Source of the DNA: JBKBIP01 sp046297495
Lineage (GTDB): Bacteria > Planctomycetota > Planctomycetia > Gemmatales > Gemmataceae
Assembly: GCA_046297495.1 (NCBI GenBank)
Contig: JBKBIP010000034.1
Coordinates: 1-55,492, forward strand
Direction: 5' to 3'
DNA length: 55,492 bases
This document shows, piece by piece, positions 32,746-42,780 of the stretch. The notes beneath the pieces are model-generated. The model was given only the letters and a program-made list of their open reading frames with translations. It ran no database searches and was not told the DNA's origin. Numbering within the stretch: position 1 is the stretch's first letter; every line of letters begins with the position of its first letter. A program made the position numbers and the translations under genes.

Positions 32746-35700
32746 ATGACCAATGATTTCCTTTCGCTTCTGGACCAGCGCGTGCTGATTTTCGATGGCG
32801 CGATGGGGACCAACATCCATCGCCGCGAGCCGACCGTGGACGATTGGGGCGGCCCGCAGATGGAGAACTGCACCGACTGGATGGTTCTGACCCGCCCCGA
32901 TTGGGTGCGTGACATCCATTGCGAATTTCTGGCCGTCGGCTGCGACGCGGTCGAAACCAACACCTTCGGCGCCAACGCCATCGCCCTCGGCGAATTCGAT
33001 AAACAGGACTACGTGCTGAAAATCAACCGCCAAGCCGCCCAACTGGCCCGCGAGGCCGTGGCCCAATTCAGCACCCCCGACCGCCCCCGGTTCGTCATCG
33101 GTTCGATGGGGCCGAGCACCAAATCGGTCACGCTCGGCCATATTTCCTTCGACCAGATGGCGGCCGCCTACCAGGAACAGAGTCGGGGCTTGATCGAAGG
33201 GGGGGTCGATGTCCTGCTCATTGAAACCTGCTTCGACATCCTGCAAGCGAAGGCGGCGATTGTCGGCGTGCTGGACAGCATGAAGACGCTGGGACAACGC
33301 TTGCCGCTCATGGTGCAAGTGACCATCGAGCAAGGGCTGGGAACCATGCTGCTCGGCACCGAAATCGGCGCGGCCTTGACCACCCTGCAAGCATATCCCG
33401 AAGTCGATGTCATCGGCATGAACTGCGCCACCGGGCCGGAGGAGATGCTGGAACATATCCGCTATCTCAGCCAACATTGCACGCGGCGCCTCAGTTGTTT
33501 GCCTAACGCCGGCCTACCGGAAAACATCGGCGGCAAAGCCCATTTCCGCCTCGATCCCTGCACGCTGACACGCTATTTGCAACAATTCGTCGAAGAGTTT
33601 GGTATCCACATCGTCGGCGGTTGTTGCGGTACGACGCCGGAACATCTGGCCGAGGTGTGCCGGGCGCTGAGCGGCAAGCAGCCGAAACCGCGCCAGGTGG
33701 TGGCCGAACCGGCGGTGTCGAGTTTGTTCCTCTCGGTGAATCTCGAACAGGAGCCGCGCCCGCTGCTGGTCGGCGAGCGCACCAACACCAACGGCAGCCG
33801 CAAGTTCAAGCAGCTTCTCGAAGCGGGCGACTGGGACGGCATGGTAGAAATGGCCCGCGAGCAGGAACGCGAAGGCGCCCATGTGCTCGATGTTTGCACC
33901 GCCTACGTCGGCCGGGACGAAGTGCAAGACATGCGCGAAGTCATCCGCCGCTACAACCAGACGGTGAAAATCCCGCTGATGATCGACTCAACCGAATGGC
34001 CGGTCATCGAGGAGTCGCTGAAACTCATCTCCGGCAAAGCGATCATCAATTCGATCAATCTGGAGGAAGGGCGGAGCAAAATCGACAAAGTCGTGCCGCT
34101 GGCCAAGCGCTATGGCGCTGCTCTCGTCGCGCTGACGATTGATGAAAAAGGGCAAGCCACGACTGCCGATTGGAAATTCGAGGTCGCCCAACGCATCTAC
34201 GACATCTGCACGCAGGAATACGGCATTCCGCCTAGCGATTTATTGTTCGATCCGTTGGTGTTCCCGATCACGACCGGCGATGAATCGCTGCGCCGGGCGG
34301 GGATCGAGACGCTCGATGCCATCCGCCGCATCAAACAGGAGTTGCCGGGCGCGCTGACTCATTTAGGGCTTAGTAACGTCAGCTTCGGCCTGACGCCGTA
34401 CACCCGGCAGGTGCTCAACAGCATGTATTTGCACTATGCCCTGGAAGCGGGCCTCGATTCGGCCATCGTCCACGCGGCCAAGATCATGCCCCTGAGCCAA
34501 ATTGACGACCACGGGCGCGAGCTGTGCCGCCGGCTGATCTTCGACGACCGCGGCCAAGGGGATCCGCTGCAAGACCTGATGGCCCATTACGGCAACGAAA
34601 AGGGGAAGAAAAAGGAAAAGCCGAGTCTGGGGGCCACCGTCGAGGAGCGACTGAAACAAGCCATCATCCAGGGCCGGCGCGAATCACTCATCGCCGACTT
34701 GGACCTGGCCCGCGAAGCGTACTCCCCTTTGGAAATCATCAATACCCTGTTGCTCGACGGCATGCGCGTGGTCGGCGACCTGTTCGGCTCCGGCCAGATG
34801 CAATTGCCGTTCGTGCTGCAATCTGCCGAGGTGATGAAGGCCGCCGTCGCCCACTTGCAACAGTTCATGGAAAAAATCGAAGGGACCGAAAAAGGCAAGA
34901 TCGTCCTGGCCACGGTCAAGGGGGACGTACATGACATCGGCAAGAACCTGGTGGACATTATCCTGACCAACAACGGTTACAAGGTCTATAACCTGGGGAT
35001 CAAACAGCCGATTGACAATATCTTGAAAGCGGCGTTGGAACATCATGTCGATGCCATCGGTTTGAGTGGCTTACTGGTGAAATCCACCGTGGTCATGCGC
35101 GAGGATTTGCAAACCCTCAATGATCGCGGCGTGACCATTCCGGTCATCTGCGGCGGAGCGGCCCTGACGCGCCGCTATGTCGAGGATGATCTGCGCCGTC
35201 TATATCAGGGGCCGGTGTTTTATGGCGAGGACGCATTCACCGGCTTGCGGATCATGGATGAGTTGTGTCTGTCAGGCAAACCCACCGATAAAGCCCAACG
35301 TCCGGTGGCGGCGTCCGGGGCGGCACCCGTCACCCCCAGGAAGAAAGCCTTCGTTCAGGAGCGGCCTATCGTGACGAGCCGCCGCGGCAATACGATGCAA
35401 CCCGCCGTGTCCATCCCGGAGCCGCCGTTCTGGGGGGCGCGGGTAGTTCAGGACATTCCGCTGTCCGAAGTGTTCGCGTTCCTGAATGAACGCACTCTGT
35501 TCAGCACGCAATGGCAATTTCGCAAGAACCGGGTCAATCCGAAGGAGTATGAGCGCATCATTCAAGAAACGGCCATCCCTACCTTGCATCGTCTCAAACG
35601 CTGGTGTCAGGAGGAAGACATTTTACAGCCGGCGGTGGTGTATGGCTTCTTTCCGTGCGCTTCGGAGGGGGACGATCTGCTTATCTTGGATGCGAACAGC

Positions 35701-36234
35701 GGCACGGAACGTCTGCGTTACACCTTCCCACGCCAGGATCATGGTGAATATCTCTGTTTAAGTGACTATTTCTTACCGCTATCGGCAGGGAAGCGTGACG
35801 TGGCCTGTTTCATGGCCGTCACCGTGGGCCAGGAAGTGAGCCGGCGCACCAAGGAACTGTTTGACACCAATCAATACACCGACTACCTGTACCTGCACGG
35901 TTTGGGTGTTGAAGCCGCCGAGGCATTGGCGGAATACTGGCACAAGCGCATCCGAGAGGAATGGGGCATCGCCACCGACGACGCGGCGGATGTCGTGAAA
36001 CTGTTCAAGAAACACTATCGCGGCTGCCGGTACAGTTTCGGTTATCCGGCCTGTCCCCATTTGGAGGATCAAACCAAACTGTTCGAGCTGTTACAGCCGG
36101 AACGGATTGGTCTGTCTCTCACGGAGAACTATCAACTGGAACCAGAACAATCCACGACCGCCTTGGTGGTGCATCATCAACAAGCCAAGTATTTCAATGT
36201 GACCTTGGGACAAGCCTGTGATATGGCGTCGTAG
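32746..36234 (+). CDS. metH: Cobalamin-dependent methionine synthase
   Basis: 1162 residues (E. coli MetH 1227), with all four modules in order. They are homocysteine-binding (about 8-310, zinc Cys in GMNCATG and GGCCGTT), pterin/5-methyl-THF-binding (about 340-600, with RTNTNGSRKF and DSTEWPVIEESL), cobalamin-binding (cap about 630-720, then KGDVHDIGKNLV with axial His729), and the reactivation domain (about 905-1150, ending in a QAKYFNV strand typical of AdoMet-binding MetH C-termini). It transfers the methyl group of 5-methyltetrahydrofolate to homocysteine through B12. A charged linker (GNEKGKKKEKPS) separates modules two and three. No B12-riboswitch core is recognisable immediately upstream. 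Confidence 0.97.
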   Translation: MTNDFLSLLDQRVLIFDGAMGTNIHRREPTVDDWGGPQMENCTDWMVLTRPDWVRDIHCEFLAVGCDAVETNTFGANAIALGEFDKQDYVLKINRQAAQLAREAVAQFSTPDRPRFVIGSMGPSTKSVTLGHISFDQMAAAYQEQSRGLIEGGVDVLLIETCFDILQAKAAIVGVLDSMKTLGQRLPLMVQVTIEQGLGTMLLGTEIGAALTTLQAYPEVDVIGMNCATGPEEMLEHIRYLSQHCTRRLSCLPNAGLPENIGGKAHFRLDPCTLTRYLQQFVEEFGIHIVGGCCGTTPEHLAEVCRALSGKQPKPRQVVAEPAVSSLFLSVNLEQEPRPLLVGERTNTNGSRKFKQLLEAGDWDGMVEMAREQEREGAHVLDVCTAYVGRDEVQDMREVIRRYNQTVKIPLMIDSTEWPVIEESLKLISGKAIINSINLEEGRSKIDKVVPLAKRYGAALVALTIDEKGQATTADWKFEVAQRIYDICTQEYGIPPSDLLFDPLVFPITTGDESLRRAGIETLDAIRRIKQELPGALTHLGLSNVSFGLTPYTRQVLNSMYLHYALEAGLDSAIVHAAKIMPLSQIDDHGRELCRRLIFDDRGQGDPLQDLMAHYGNEKGKKKEKPSLGATVEERLKQAIIQGRRESLIADLDLAREAYSPLEIINTLLLDGMRVVGDLFGSGQMQLPFVLQSAEVMKAAVAHLQQFMEKIEGTEKGKIVLATVKGDVHDIGKNLVDIILTNNGYKVYNLGIKQPIDNILKAALEHHVDAIGLSGLLVKSTVVMREDLQTLNDRGVTIPVICGGAALTRRYVEDDLRRLYQGPVFYGEDAFTGLRIMDELCLSGKPTDKAQRPVAASGAAPVTPRKKAFVQERPIVTSRRGNTMQPAVSIPEPPFWGARVVQDIPLSEVFAFLNERTLFSTQWQFRKNRVNPKEYERIIQETAIPTLHRLKRWCQEEDILQPAVVYGFFPCASEGDDLLILDANSGTERLRYTFPRQDHGEYLCLSDYFLPLSAGKRDVACFMAVTVGQEVSRRTKELFDTNQYTDYLYLHGLGVEAAEALAEYWHKRIREEWGIATDDAADVVKLFKKHYRGCRYSFGYPACPHLEDQTKLFELLQPERIGLSLTENYQLEPEQSTTALVVHHQQAKYFNVTLGQACDMAS

Positions 36235-36306
36235 GAGGATCGCTCGAACAGCGGCAAGGAAAGTGATTTCACGAATCCCGCGCGATCATCCCGCGCCAAT
36301 CGGATA

Positions 36307-36321
36307 AGCCCCTACGGGGCT
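36307..36321. terminator. Short hairpin after metH
   Basis: AGCCCC (36307-36312) and GGGGCT (36316-36321) form a perfect 6-bp stem with a 3-nt loop, 73 nt after the metH stop and before the acyl-CoA ligase gene on the same strand. No T-run follows, so terminator function is only possible. Confidence 0.3.
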
Positions 36322-36388
36322 GCGGAGATGGACACGACCCCGAGGCGTACGCCATCTGAAGAAATCGAACACCAAAGGATCACTTACC

Positions 36389-37903
36389 ATGACACCATCC
36401 CCCACATTGGCTGAATTGCTGACACAGGGACAATCGAGTCATACCGCTGTCATTTTACCCGACGACGAGCAACGCATTTCCTACGGCAATCTGGCTGAAC
36501 AGATCGAAGCGCTGGCCGCCAGGTCGCGCCAGGCGGGCTGGCAGCCAGGGGACGTGATCGCGTTGGCCCTGCCGAACGGCTTGGAGTACATTGCCTGTTT
36601 TTTGGCCCTGACGCGAGCGCGGTTAGTGGCGGCGCCGCTCAATCCAGCGTACAAGGAGGAGGAATATCGCTTCTATCTCGAGGATGCCAGCGCTAAGGCC
36701 GTCATCGTCCCGCCGGGACCGCATGCCGCCCGCGCGGCGGGGGCAGCGCTCGGCTTGCCGATCTGGACAGCGACACTCGATGGCCAGTATCAAGTGCATC
36801 TGGAAGGTGGCGGTTCGCGGTCGGGAACGGGGGGAAACGTGGAACCGCCTCGTCCCGATGACGTGGCCCTGTTCCTGCACACCAGCGGCACCACCAGTCG
36901 GCCCAAGGGAGTGCCGTTGACTCATGCCAACTTAATGACCTCCATCGCCAACATCGCCGGGCATTATCGACTTTCTCCCGAAGATGTCAGTTTGTTGGTG
37001 ATGCCGTTGTTTCACGTGCATGGGCTGATCGGCGTCACATTTTCGACTCTGTTCGCTGGCGGGACGTTGATCGTGCCCCCTCGCTTCAGCGCCGGCGCGT
37101 TTTGGCCGGCGGTGCGGCAGTATCATGTCACCTGGTATTCCGCCGTCCCCACGATTCATCAGGTGCTCGTCAGCCGGGCCGACGCCGATGACGCTCCCCG
37201 ACAAAGCGGTTTGCGTTTCATCCGCTCGTGCAGCTCGGCCCTGGCGCCGGCCACGCTCGAACAGGTCGAACAGCGCTTTGCCGCTCCGGTGCTGGAAGCC
37301 TACGCCATGACCGAGGCCGCCCACCAGATGACCTCCAACCCGCTGCCGCCGGCGGTCCACAAACCTGGCAGCGTCGGACGCGGCACCAACGTGGCGGTAG
37401 CGATCATGGATGAAGCCGGCAACCTGCTGCCGCCGGGGGCGGTCGGCGAAGTGGTGGTGCGCGGCGCCAACGTCATGGCCGGCTACCGCAACAATCCCGA
37501 AGCCAACGCCGCCTCCTTCACCCACGGCTGGTTCCGCACCGGCGATCAGGGGGTGTTGGATGAGGACGGCTACCTCCAGCTCACCGGGCGCATCAAGGAG
37601 CTGATCAATCGCGGCGGCGAGAAGATCGCTCCCCTAGAAGTCGATGCCGCCCTGTTGTGTCATCCTGCTGTCGCCGAAGCAGCCTGCTTCGCCGCTGCCG
37701 ACGCCAAGTATGGCGAGGAAGTCCACGCCGCCGTCGTGTTGAAGGGGCAGGCCAGCGTCACCGACTTGCAAAAACACTGCGGCCAACACCTGGCCGATTT
37801 CAAGATTCCCAAAGTGATTCATCTCGTGCCGGAACTGCCCAAAGGTCCAACCGGCAAGGTGCAGCGCCGCCATTTGGCCGCGCATTTTCAGGAACAGTCA
37901 TGA
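36389..37903 (+). CDS. Acyl-CoA/AMP-forming ligase
   Basis: 504 residues of the ANL superfamily. The P-loop-like A3 motif is LFLHTSGTTSRPKGVPLTH (about residues 160-178). The A5 region is YAMTEAAHQM, A7 is WFRTGDQGVLDEDGYLQLTGR, A8 is IKELINRGGEKIAPLEVD, and the A10 catalytic lysine is in PKGPTGKVQRRHL. It activates a carboxylate as acyl-AMP and passes it to CoA. Overall phrasing (short N-terminus, LNPAYKEEEYRFYLEDA) is close to the oxalyl-CoA/short-acyl-CoA synthetase branch, but the substrate cannot be fixed by eye. AAGGAT lies 8-9 nt before the ATG. The stop overlaps the start of the next gene (ATGA), implying translational coupling. Confidence 0.9.
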   Translation: MTPSPTLAELLTQGQSSHTAVILPDDEQRISYGNLAEQIEALAARSRQAGWQPGDVIALALPNGLEYIACFLALTRARLVAAPLNPAYKEEEYRFYLEDASAKAVIVPPGPHAARAAGAALGLPIWTATLDGQYQVHLEGGGSRSGTGGNVEPPRPDDVALFLHTSGTTSRPKGVPLTHANLMTSIANIAGHYRLSPEDVSLLVMPLFHVHGLIGVTFSTLFAGGTLIVPPRFSAGAFWPAVRQYHVTWYSAVPTIHQVLVSRADADDAPRQSGLRFIRSCSSALAPATLEQVEQRFAAPVLEAYAMTEAAHQMTSNPLPPAVHKPGSVGRGTNVAVAIMDEAGNLLPPGAVGEVVVRGANVMAGYRNNPEANAASFTHGWFRTGDQGVLDEDGYLQLTGRIKELINRGGEKIAPLEVDAALLCHPAVAEAACFAAADAKYGEEVHAAVVLKGQASVTDLQKHCGQHLADFKIPKVIHLVPELPKGPTGKVQRRHLAAHFQEQS

Positions 37904-38907
37904 CGCCGACCTCTTCCGACTCCTACACCGTTCGCCGGTTTCAACCCGACGACGCGCCAGGCATCTCGGCTCTGGTGCGCCAGGTGTACGGCGATACGTA
38001 CCTGGTCCATCCGGAGATTTATCACCCCGATCAAATTATCGAGCTGAATCGAGATGGCCGGTTGATTTCCGCTGTCGCTGTCGATGCCGGTGGCCAAGTG
38101 GTGGGACATTACGCCCTGGAACGTCCCGATCTGGGAGTGATTGCCGAATCGGGGGAGGCGATGGTCTTGCCCGAACATCGCGGCCATCGCTTGCTGGAAC
38201 GGATGCGCCCCGTTTTGCTCGAACGCGCCCGGCAGCTCGGCTTGAACGGCGTCTTTGGCAAACCCGTGACCAATCATGTGTATAGTCAAAAACTGTATCG
38301 CCATTATGACGGTCATCCCTGTGGCATCAATTTGGGGGAAGTCCCCAAAGCCTTCCACAACATGGCCGCGGCGCTCACGCAACGGTTGAGCACCTTGCTG
38401 TATTTTCAATATCTCCAGCCCCCGGAGCGCGTGCATATTCATGTCCCCGATCATCATCGCGCCATGATCGAGCAAATCTATGGCCGCTTTGAGATAACCG
38501 TCGAACCTGGCGCATCGGCCCCTCCGCGGGGACAGGGACGTTTGACGGTGGACAATATCGAAACCGTTCGGGACGGGATCATGCGCGTGCATGAGATCGG
38601 AACGGACACCGCCGACGCCATCCGCCAAGCGAAACAGCGGCTGTGCGCGGCGGGGGCCGAGGTGCTTTACTTGGGATTGCCGTTAGCGCACCCGGCGACC
38701 CCGTTTCTGGCCGAGGCGGTCGAAGCGGAAGGGTTCTTTTTCAGCGGCATTGGGCCGTATTTCCTCCCTGAAGGGGATTCGTTGCGCTATCAATTTCTCA
38801 AGGAAGATCTGGATTTGCACGCCTTGCAGATCGAGAATTCCTTCGCCCGGGAGCTGCTCGACTATGTCAGCCGCGAGCGCGACCGGGTGACGCGGTTAGC
38901 GCGATAG
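37900..38907 (+). CDS. GNAT-family acetyltransferase-like protein
   Basis: 335 residues. The start lies in the ATGA overlap (37900-37903) with the ligase stop, with AGGA about 7 nt upstream. Residues about 8-140 are a GNAT domain: TVRRFQPDDAPGISALVRQVYG at the N-terminus and GEAMVLPEHRGHRLLERM as the acetyl-CoA-binding motif A (R/Q-x-x-G-x-G/A is modified to HRGHRL). The C-terminal half (about 190-335) looks like a second, weaker GNAT-type lobe, ending in an FLKEDLDLHALQIENS segment. Because it is coupled to an acyl-CoA ligase, it may use the acyl-CoA made by that enzyme; this is inference. Confidence 0.8.
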   Translation: MTPTSSDSYTVRRFQPDDAPGISALVRQVYGDTYLVHPEIYHPDQIIELNRDGRLISAVAVDAGGQVVGHYALERPDLGVIAESGEAMVLPEHRGHRLLERMRPVLLERARQLGLNGVFGKPVTNHVYSQKLYRHYDGHPCGINLGEVPKAFHNMAAALTQRLSTLLYFQYLQPPERVHIHVPDHHRAMIEQIYGRFEITVEPGASAPPRGQGRLTVDNIETVRDGIMRVHEIGTDTADAIRQAKQRLCAAGAEVLYLGLPLAHPATPFLAEAVEAEGFFFSGIGPYFLPEGDSLRYQFLKEDLDLHALQIENSFARELLDYVSRERDRVTRLAR

Positions 38908-38998
38908 AGTATGTTCAACATGACGGCGGCGGCGTGCCAAGAGGCGCACGCACGATGCGACGGGGCCTGAAGCAGGCGACGAGCCGGTCCCACCAAGG

Positions 38999-40129
38999 TC
39001 AGCTGTTCGCGGACGACGCGCTTTCCGCTGGCAGCATCTCCACCCGATGGATGGGTAAGTAATCGCGGCCTTGCGTTTGCAGCCAGAGCAGCAGTTTCTC
39101 GCGGACCAGGCAGCGCAGGTCCCAGAGTTGGCCGCCGTCGCGGGCGCTGACCAGGGCGCGGATTTCCACCGTCCGTTCGTTGAGGTTGGTCACCACGACC
39201 CCTTGCGCCCGCTGGTCCCACAATGGCGTTTCCGCCAAGATGCGTTTTAACTCTTCTCGGATGCGGTCGATGGGCGCCGTGTAGTCAGCATACAGAAACA
39301 CCGTCCCCAGCAAGTCGGAGGTGTCCTTGGTCCAATTCTGAAACGGGCGCTCCAGGAAATAACTCACTGGCAGGATGAGCCGGCGCAAGTCCCAGATTTT
39401 CACCACGACATAGGTTAAGCTGATGTCTTCGATCCAGCCCCATTCATTCTCGACGATGACCACGTCGCCGATCTTGATGGGCTGGAAGATGGCCAGCTGA
39501 ACGCCGGCCAGCAGGTTGGCGATGGTGCGTTGAGCGGCCAAGCCGATGATCAAGCCCGCCAAGCCGGCCGAGGCAATCAGGCTGACACCCACGCTGCGCA
39601 CCACGTCGAATTGCATCAACACCAGCGCGATGCCCAACAGGATAACGACGAACCGCACGATGCGGCGCGGCACGGAAATCTGGGTGCGGATGGCGCGTTG
39701 CCGATTGGCGTCCGCGACTTGGCGAGTGAGATACCCCTCGATCCATTCGCTCGTCGTGGACAACAACCGGAGGACGACCCAAACCAGCAACACGATGAAC
39801 AGGGATCGGAACAGTAGGTTGATCGCCTCGCGCGGCGCGCCCTCCAGTCCCAGCAGCGCGGCGAGGACATAAAACAATAATGCGGTCAGCACCCAGCGCA
39901 GCGGTCCGCGCAATGTTCCCAGCAGATGGTCATTCCAGGTGGCGCGCGTCCGCTGGGCGAGCGACAGGCCCAGACGCAGCAGCCAGCGTTCCAGATAGAG
40001 ACCGCCGAAGAAGCTGGCGACCCCGATCAGCACCAGACCGCCCCATTGCCAGAGGGCGACATCCAACACCGGAAAGGACCACCAGGCAGCAAACATCATG
40101 GTTGGAACAGCAAATGAAAGCGTTGGCAT
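38999..40129 (-). CDS. MscS-family mechanosensitive channel
   Basis: 376 residues. Four to five transmembrane helices occur: about 8-28, 27-50, 78-100, 102-125 and a pair near 165-205. The pore-lining helix and start of the beta domain are unmistakable: ASAGLAGLIIGLAAQRTIAN, then LLAGVQLAIFQPIKIGDVVIV, with the Gly/Ala-packed pattern of MscS TM3. The cytoplasmic domain follows (NEWGWIEDISLTYVVVKIWD, then RRLILPVSYFLERPFQNW). It releases solutes during hypo-osmotic shock. AAGGAG lies about 10 nt before the ATG. Confidence 0.93.
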   Translation of the reverse strand: MPTLSFAVPTMMFAAWWSFPVLDVALWQWGGLVLIGVASFFGGLYLERWLLRLGLSLAQRTRATWNDHLLGTLRGPLRWVLTALLFYVLAALLGLEGAPREAINLLFRSLFIVLLVWVVLRLLSTTSEWIEGYLTRQVADANRQRAIRTQISVPRRIVRFVVILLGIALVLMQFDVVRSVGVSLIASAGLAGLIIGLAAQRTIANLLAGVQLAIFQPIKIGDVVIVENEWGWIEDISLTYVVVKIWDLRRLILPVSYFLERPFQNWTKDTSDLLGTVFLYADYTAPIDRIREELKRILAETPLWDQRAQGVVVTNLNERTVEIRALVSARDGGQLWDLRCLVREKLLLWLQTQGRDYLPIHRVEMLPAESASSANS

Positions 40130-40353
40130 CTTCAGGAACTCCTTGGATGACGCGGGAAAACCTCAGGGTCTTGATGAGCCATCCTATCATGCCTCTCGCG
40201 GTTGTCTGCTCCAAACAATTTCTGCCAAGTAGCCGTGAGCCTAAAGCCCTGGCGACGGTTTGCATTCCTCGGCTTTCCGTTTATGATGAGGGAAAACGTA
40301 TCCTTTCCTTGGCAATCTTCATCCGTTTCCGAACCGCCCCGCGGAGTATTCTT

Positions 40354-42663
40354 ATGGCTGCAAGTGCTGCGTTCAAACAAGCGTGTCCCAGTTGCGAGGC
40401 CCTGGTGCCGATCAAGGATACCAAGCTCGTTGGCAAGAAAATCGATTGTCCGAATTGCAAATATCGGTTCGTGGTCAAGGCCCCCGCCGAAGAGGGGGAC
40501 AATGGCCAGGAAGAGAGCGCGGCCCCGGCCAAGAAGGGGGCCAAGACCAAGACCGGCCCGCGTTCTCCCGAAGAGGCGGCGGGAGCACCGCGCCCCAAAC
40601 CGAAAGGCAAGAAGCAGGAACGGCGCAGCCCGGCAGGCTTGCTGATTGGCGTTGGCTTGATCGTGGTCTGCGTGGCCATCCTGGGAATCGGCGGCTATTT
40701 CATTTTCTTGAAGCCTTCGCCGCCGCCCCCGCGGCCCACCTTTGCCCGCGCGACGACCGCCACCACGCCAGACACCCAACAGACACAACCAACCACGACC
40801 CCCACCAAGCCGGCGCAACCAACCTTGACCTTGTCAAGCCTGTTGCCCAACGACAGTGAGCTGGTCGTGAATTGCAACGTCCGGGAGCTGCGCAACAGCC
40901 CGTTCAGCTCGGCGGCGTTCGACACGCCCGGCGGCTTTCGTCCCGAAACCTTCGAAGAGCTATTCGGTTTCGGCCTCGACATCGTGCAACAATTCCTGAT
41001 CGCGGAGAATGCGTCGCAAGGTTGGATTTTTTGCGTCTTGGAGACGAATCAACCTATTTCGATTCAAAATCTCAAGCTGCCCATTCAAGAAAGTCCCCGT
41101 TCTCCGATTCAGAACCAAGCGTTTTATCTGGCTGATGTCGGTCCTTGGCTGACTAACATGAGCCAGTTACTCGACCCGTTGGCGGCGCCGGATGTGACCA
41201 TGACCGCCACCGCCAAGCGTCCGTTGGCGATGCGTCTGGTCAATGACAAGACGCTGATCCTGGCGGATGTAGCCCCCCTGACAGCCTTCCTGGAAGCAGG
41301 GGGGCGTCCCAAGCTGCTCACCGAGCTACCCGCCAAGCAACCCGCGCCGCCGGCTGGTCCGATTCGCAACTCGTACTTAAGCATCCACCCCGCCTTGAAG
41401 CGCGTGCTGGACCGCTTGGAGACGGGCGGCACCGCGTTGATCAGCGTGGCCGGCTTGGTCCAACCGGAGAAAGAACGTGCCTTGCTACGGCGTTTGTGGG
41501 ATGGTTACGACTTCCAGGCTGAGGAAGCACTGGAAGCGGCGGGAGTGTCCTGCTTGCGGCTGAACAATGCCTTGCAGGTCAACATCGGCTTCGAGGCCAA
41601 GAACCCCGCCCAGGCGCGGACGGTGGCCGATCAAATCCGCATGGTGTCGTTGCGCGGCGAGCCAACCGGCTTTTGGGAAGGGGTGTTCTCGGCCCAAATG
41701 GCGCTGGACACGACCAAGCCCAAGTTGAACCGCACCGTGTCGCAGCAGTTTCAGACGGTGGTGTTGATTCAGGAACTGTCCGCGCTGGGAGCGGCGAACA
41801 ACTGGCTGGCCAACCGATTGCGGCCCGATGTCATGTACTACCGCGCCTTGGCGGAGATGGCCACCCATCAGCCGCGCTATCACCAGCTGGCCGACGCCTT
41901 GATGCAGTATGTGCGGGAAGCCGAGGGTCAGTTCCCCGCCGGCTTGCAGCCGCGCGGCACGCAGGGAGCGTTGGGCCGGCCGCTGCCGCCGTTGGAACAT
42001 GTCAGCTGGATGGCAGTGTTGTTGCCCTACCTGGGGACGCCGCAACGCGCCGCCTATGCCCGCATCAATCCGAATGTTTCCTGGAAAAACTCGCTCAACT
42101 TGGCGATGGCCGCCGACTTGGTGCCGGCGTTTCTCGATCCGAGCAGTCCCCGCTCGACCTGGTGGGTCCGCTGGCCGAGCCTGCCGGATCATGAATTAGC
42201 CGCCACCCACTTCGTCGGCATCGCGGGCGTGGGTTTGGACGCGGCCGAGTACCGAACCGATGACCAACTCGTGGCGGACAAAATTGGCGTCTTCGGCTAC
42301 CACCGGCAAACGCGCCTGGAAGACATTCCGGCAGACCGCCGGGGAAGCACCATCGCCCTCTTGCAAGTCCCGCCCACCTTCCAGCGTCCGTGGATCGCGG
42401 GGGGCGGCGCCACCGTGACCGGCGTGCCCGACAAGCAAAGCCTTCAGCCGTTCCTCAGCGCCACGCGCGACGGCAAACGCGGCGCCCATGCCATCATGGC
42501 CGATGGCTCGGTGCGCTTCATTCCGGAAGACATCCCGGAGCCACTATTCCAGGCCATGTGTACGCTGAAAGGAGGAGACCCCGCTCAGGTCGAAAAGCTG
42601 ACCACGCTCATTCCCAAACCAGCGACCGCGACCCTCAAGACTGACCCGGCGGCGATGCCGTGA
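40354..42663 (+). CDS. Zinc-ribbon membrane protein with DUF1559-type C-terminus
   Basis: 769 residues from the ATG at 40354, with GCGGAG (40341-40346) 7 nt upstream. The open frame extends far upstream, but that part overlaps the divergent MscS gene and is not coding. A zinc ribbon (CPSC near 11-14, CPNC near 31-34) is followed by a Lys/Pro-rich linker, one transmembrane helix (about 95-117, LLIGVGLIVVCVAILGIGGY) and a large extracytoplasmic region. The end (AHAIMADGSVRFIPEDI) is the H-x-n-DG signature of DUF1559 proteins, abundant planctomycete proteins that are usually pilin-like (with an N-terminal methylation helix). Here the pilin-like N-terminus is replaced by zinc ribbon plus anchor. 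Function unknown. Confidence 0.8.
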   Translation: MAASAAFKQACPSCEALVPIKDTKLVGKKIDCPNCKYRFVVKAPAEEGDNGQEESAAPAKKGAKTKTGPRSPEEAAGAPRPKPKGKKQERRSPAGLLIGVGLIVVCVAILGIGGYFIFLKPSPPPPRPTFARATTATTPDTQQTQPTTTPTKPAQPTLTLSSLLPNDSELVVNCNVRELRNSPFSSAAFDTPGGFRPETFEELFGFGLDIVQQFLIAENASQGWIFCVLETNQPISIQNLKLPIQESPRSPIQNQAFYLADVGPWLTNMSQLLDPLAAPDVTMTATAKRPLAMRLVNDKTLILADVAPLTAFLEAGGRPKLLTELPAKQPAPPAGPIRNSYLSIHPALKRVLDRLETGGTALISVAGLVQPEKERALLRRLWDGYDFQAEEALEAAGVSCLRLNNALQVNIGFEAKNPAQARTVADQIRMVSLRGEPTGFWEGVFSAQMALDTTKPKLNRTVSQQFQTVVLIQELSALGAANNWLANRLRPDVMYYRALAEMATHQPRYHQLADALMQYVREAEGQFPAGLQPRGTQGALGRPLPPLEHVSWMAVLLPYLGTPQRAAYARINPNVSWKNSLNLAMAADLVPAFLDPSSPRSTWWVRWPSLPDHELAATHFVGIAGVGLDAAEYRTDDQLVADKIGVFGYHRQTRLEDIPADRRGSTIALLQVPPTFQRPWIAGGGATVTGVPDKQSLQPFLSATRDGKRGAHAIMADGSVRFIPEDIPEPLFQAMCTLKGGDPAQVEKLTTLIPKPATATLKTDPAAMP

Positions 42664-42726
42664 CAGGCGATAAGGGGGACTCTTTCCGCTTCTGGCAATG
42701 CTCCCGCGTGGGATGGCGTGGAGTTG

Positions 42727-42762
42727 TCGTTTCGCGCGGCAAGGTTTAGCTGCGCGAAACGA
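42727..42762. repeat. CGTTTCGCGC-type inverted repeat, copy C
   Basis: TCGTTTCGCGC (42727-42737) and GCGCGAAACGA (42752-42762) pair perfectly over 11 bp around a 14-nt loop. It lies between two convergent genes (ends at 42663 and 42781), so a bidirectional terminator role is possible for this copy. Confidence 0.7.
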
Positions 42763-42780
42763 TGCATCGAAAGAACCTTG

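Noticed and set aside
39880..40353. Long N-terminal extension of the DUF1559-type gene
   Set aside because: It overlaps the divergent MscS gene, has no conserved sequence, and a good ribosome site precedes the ATG at 40354, which starts the zinc ribbon.
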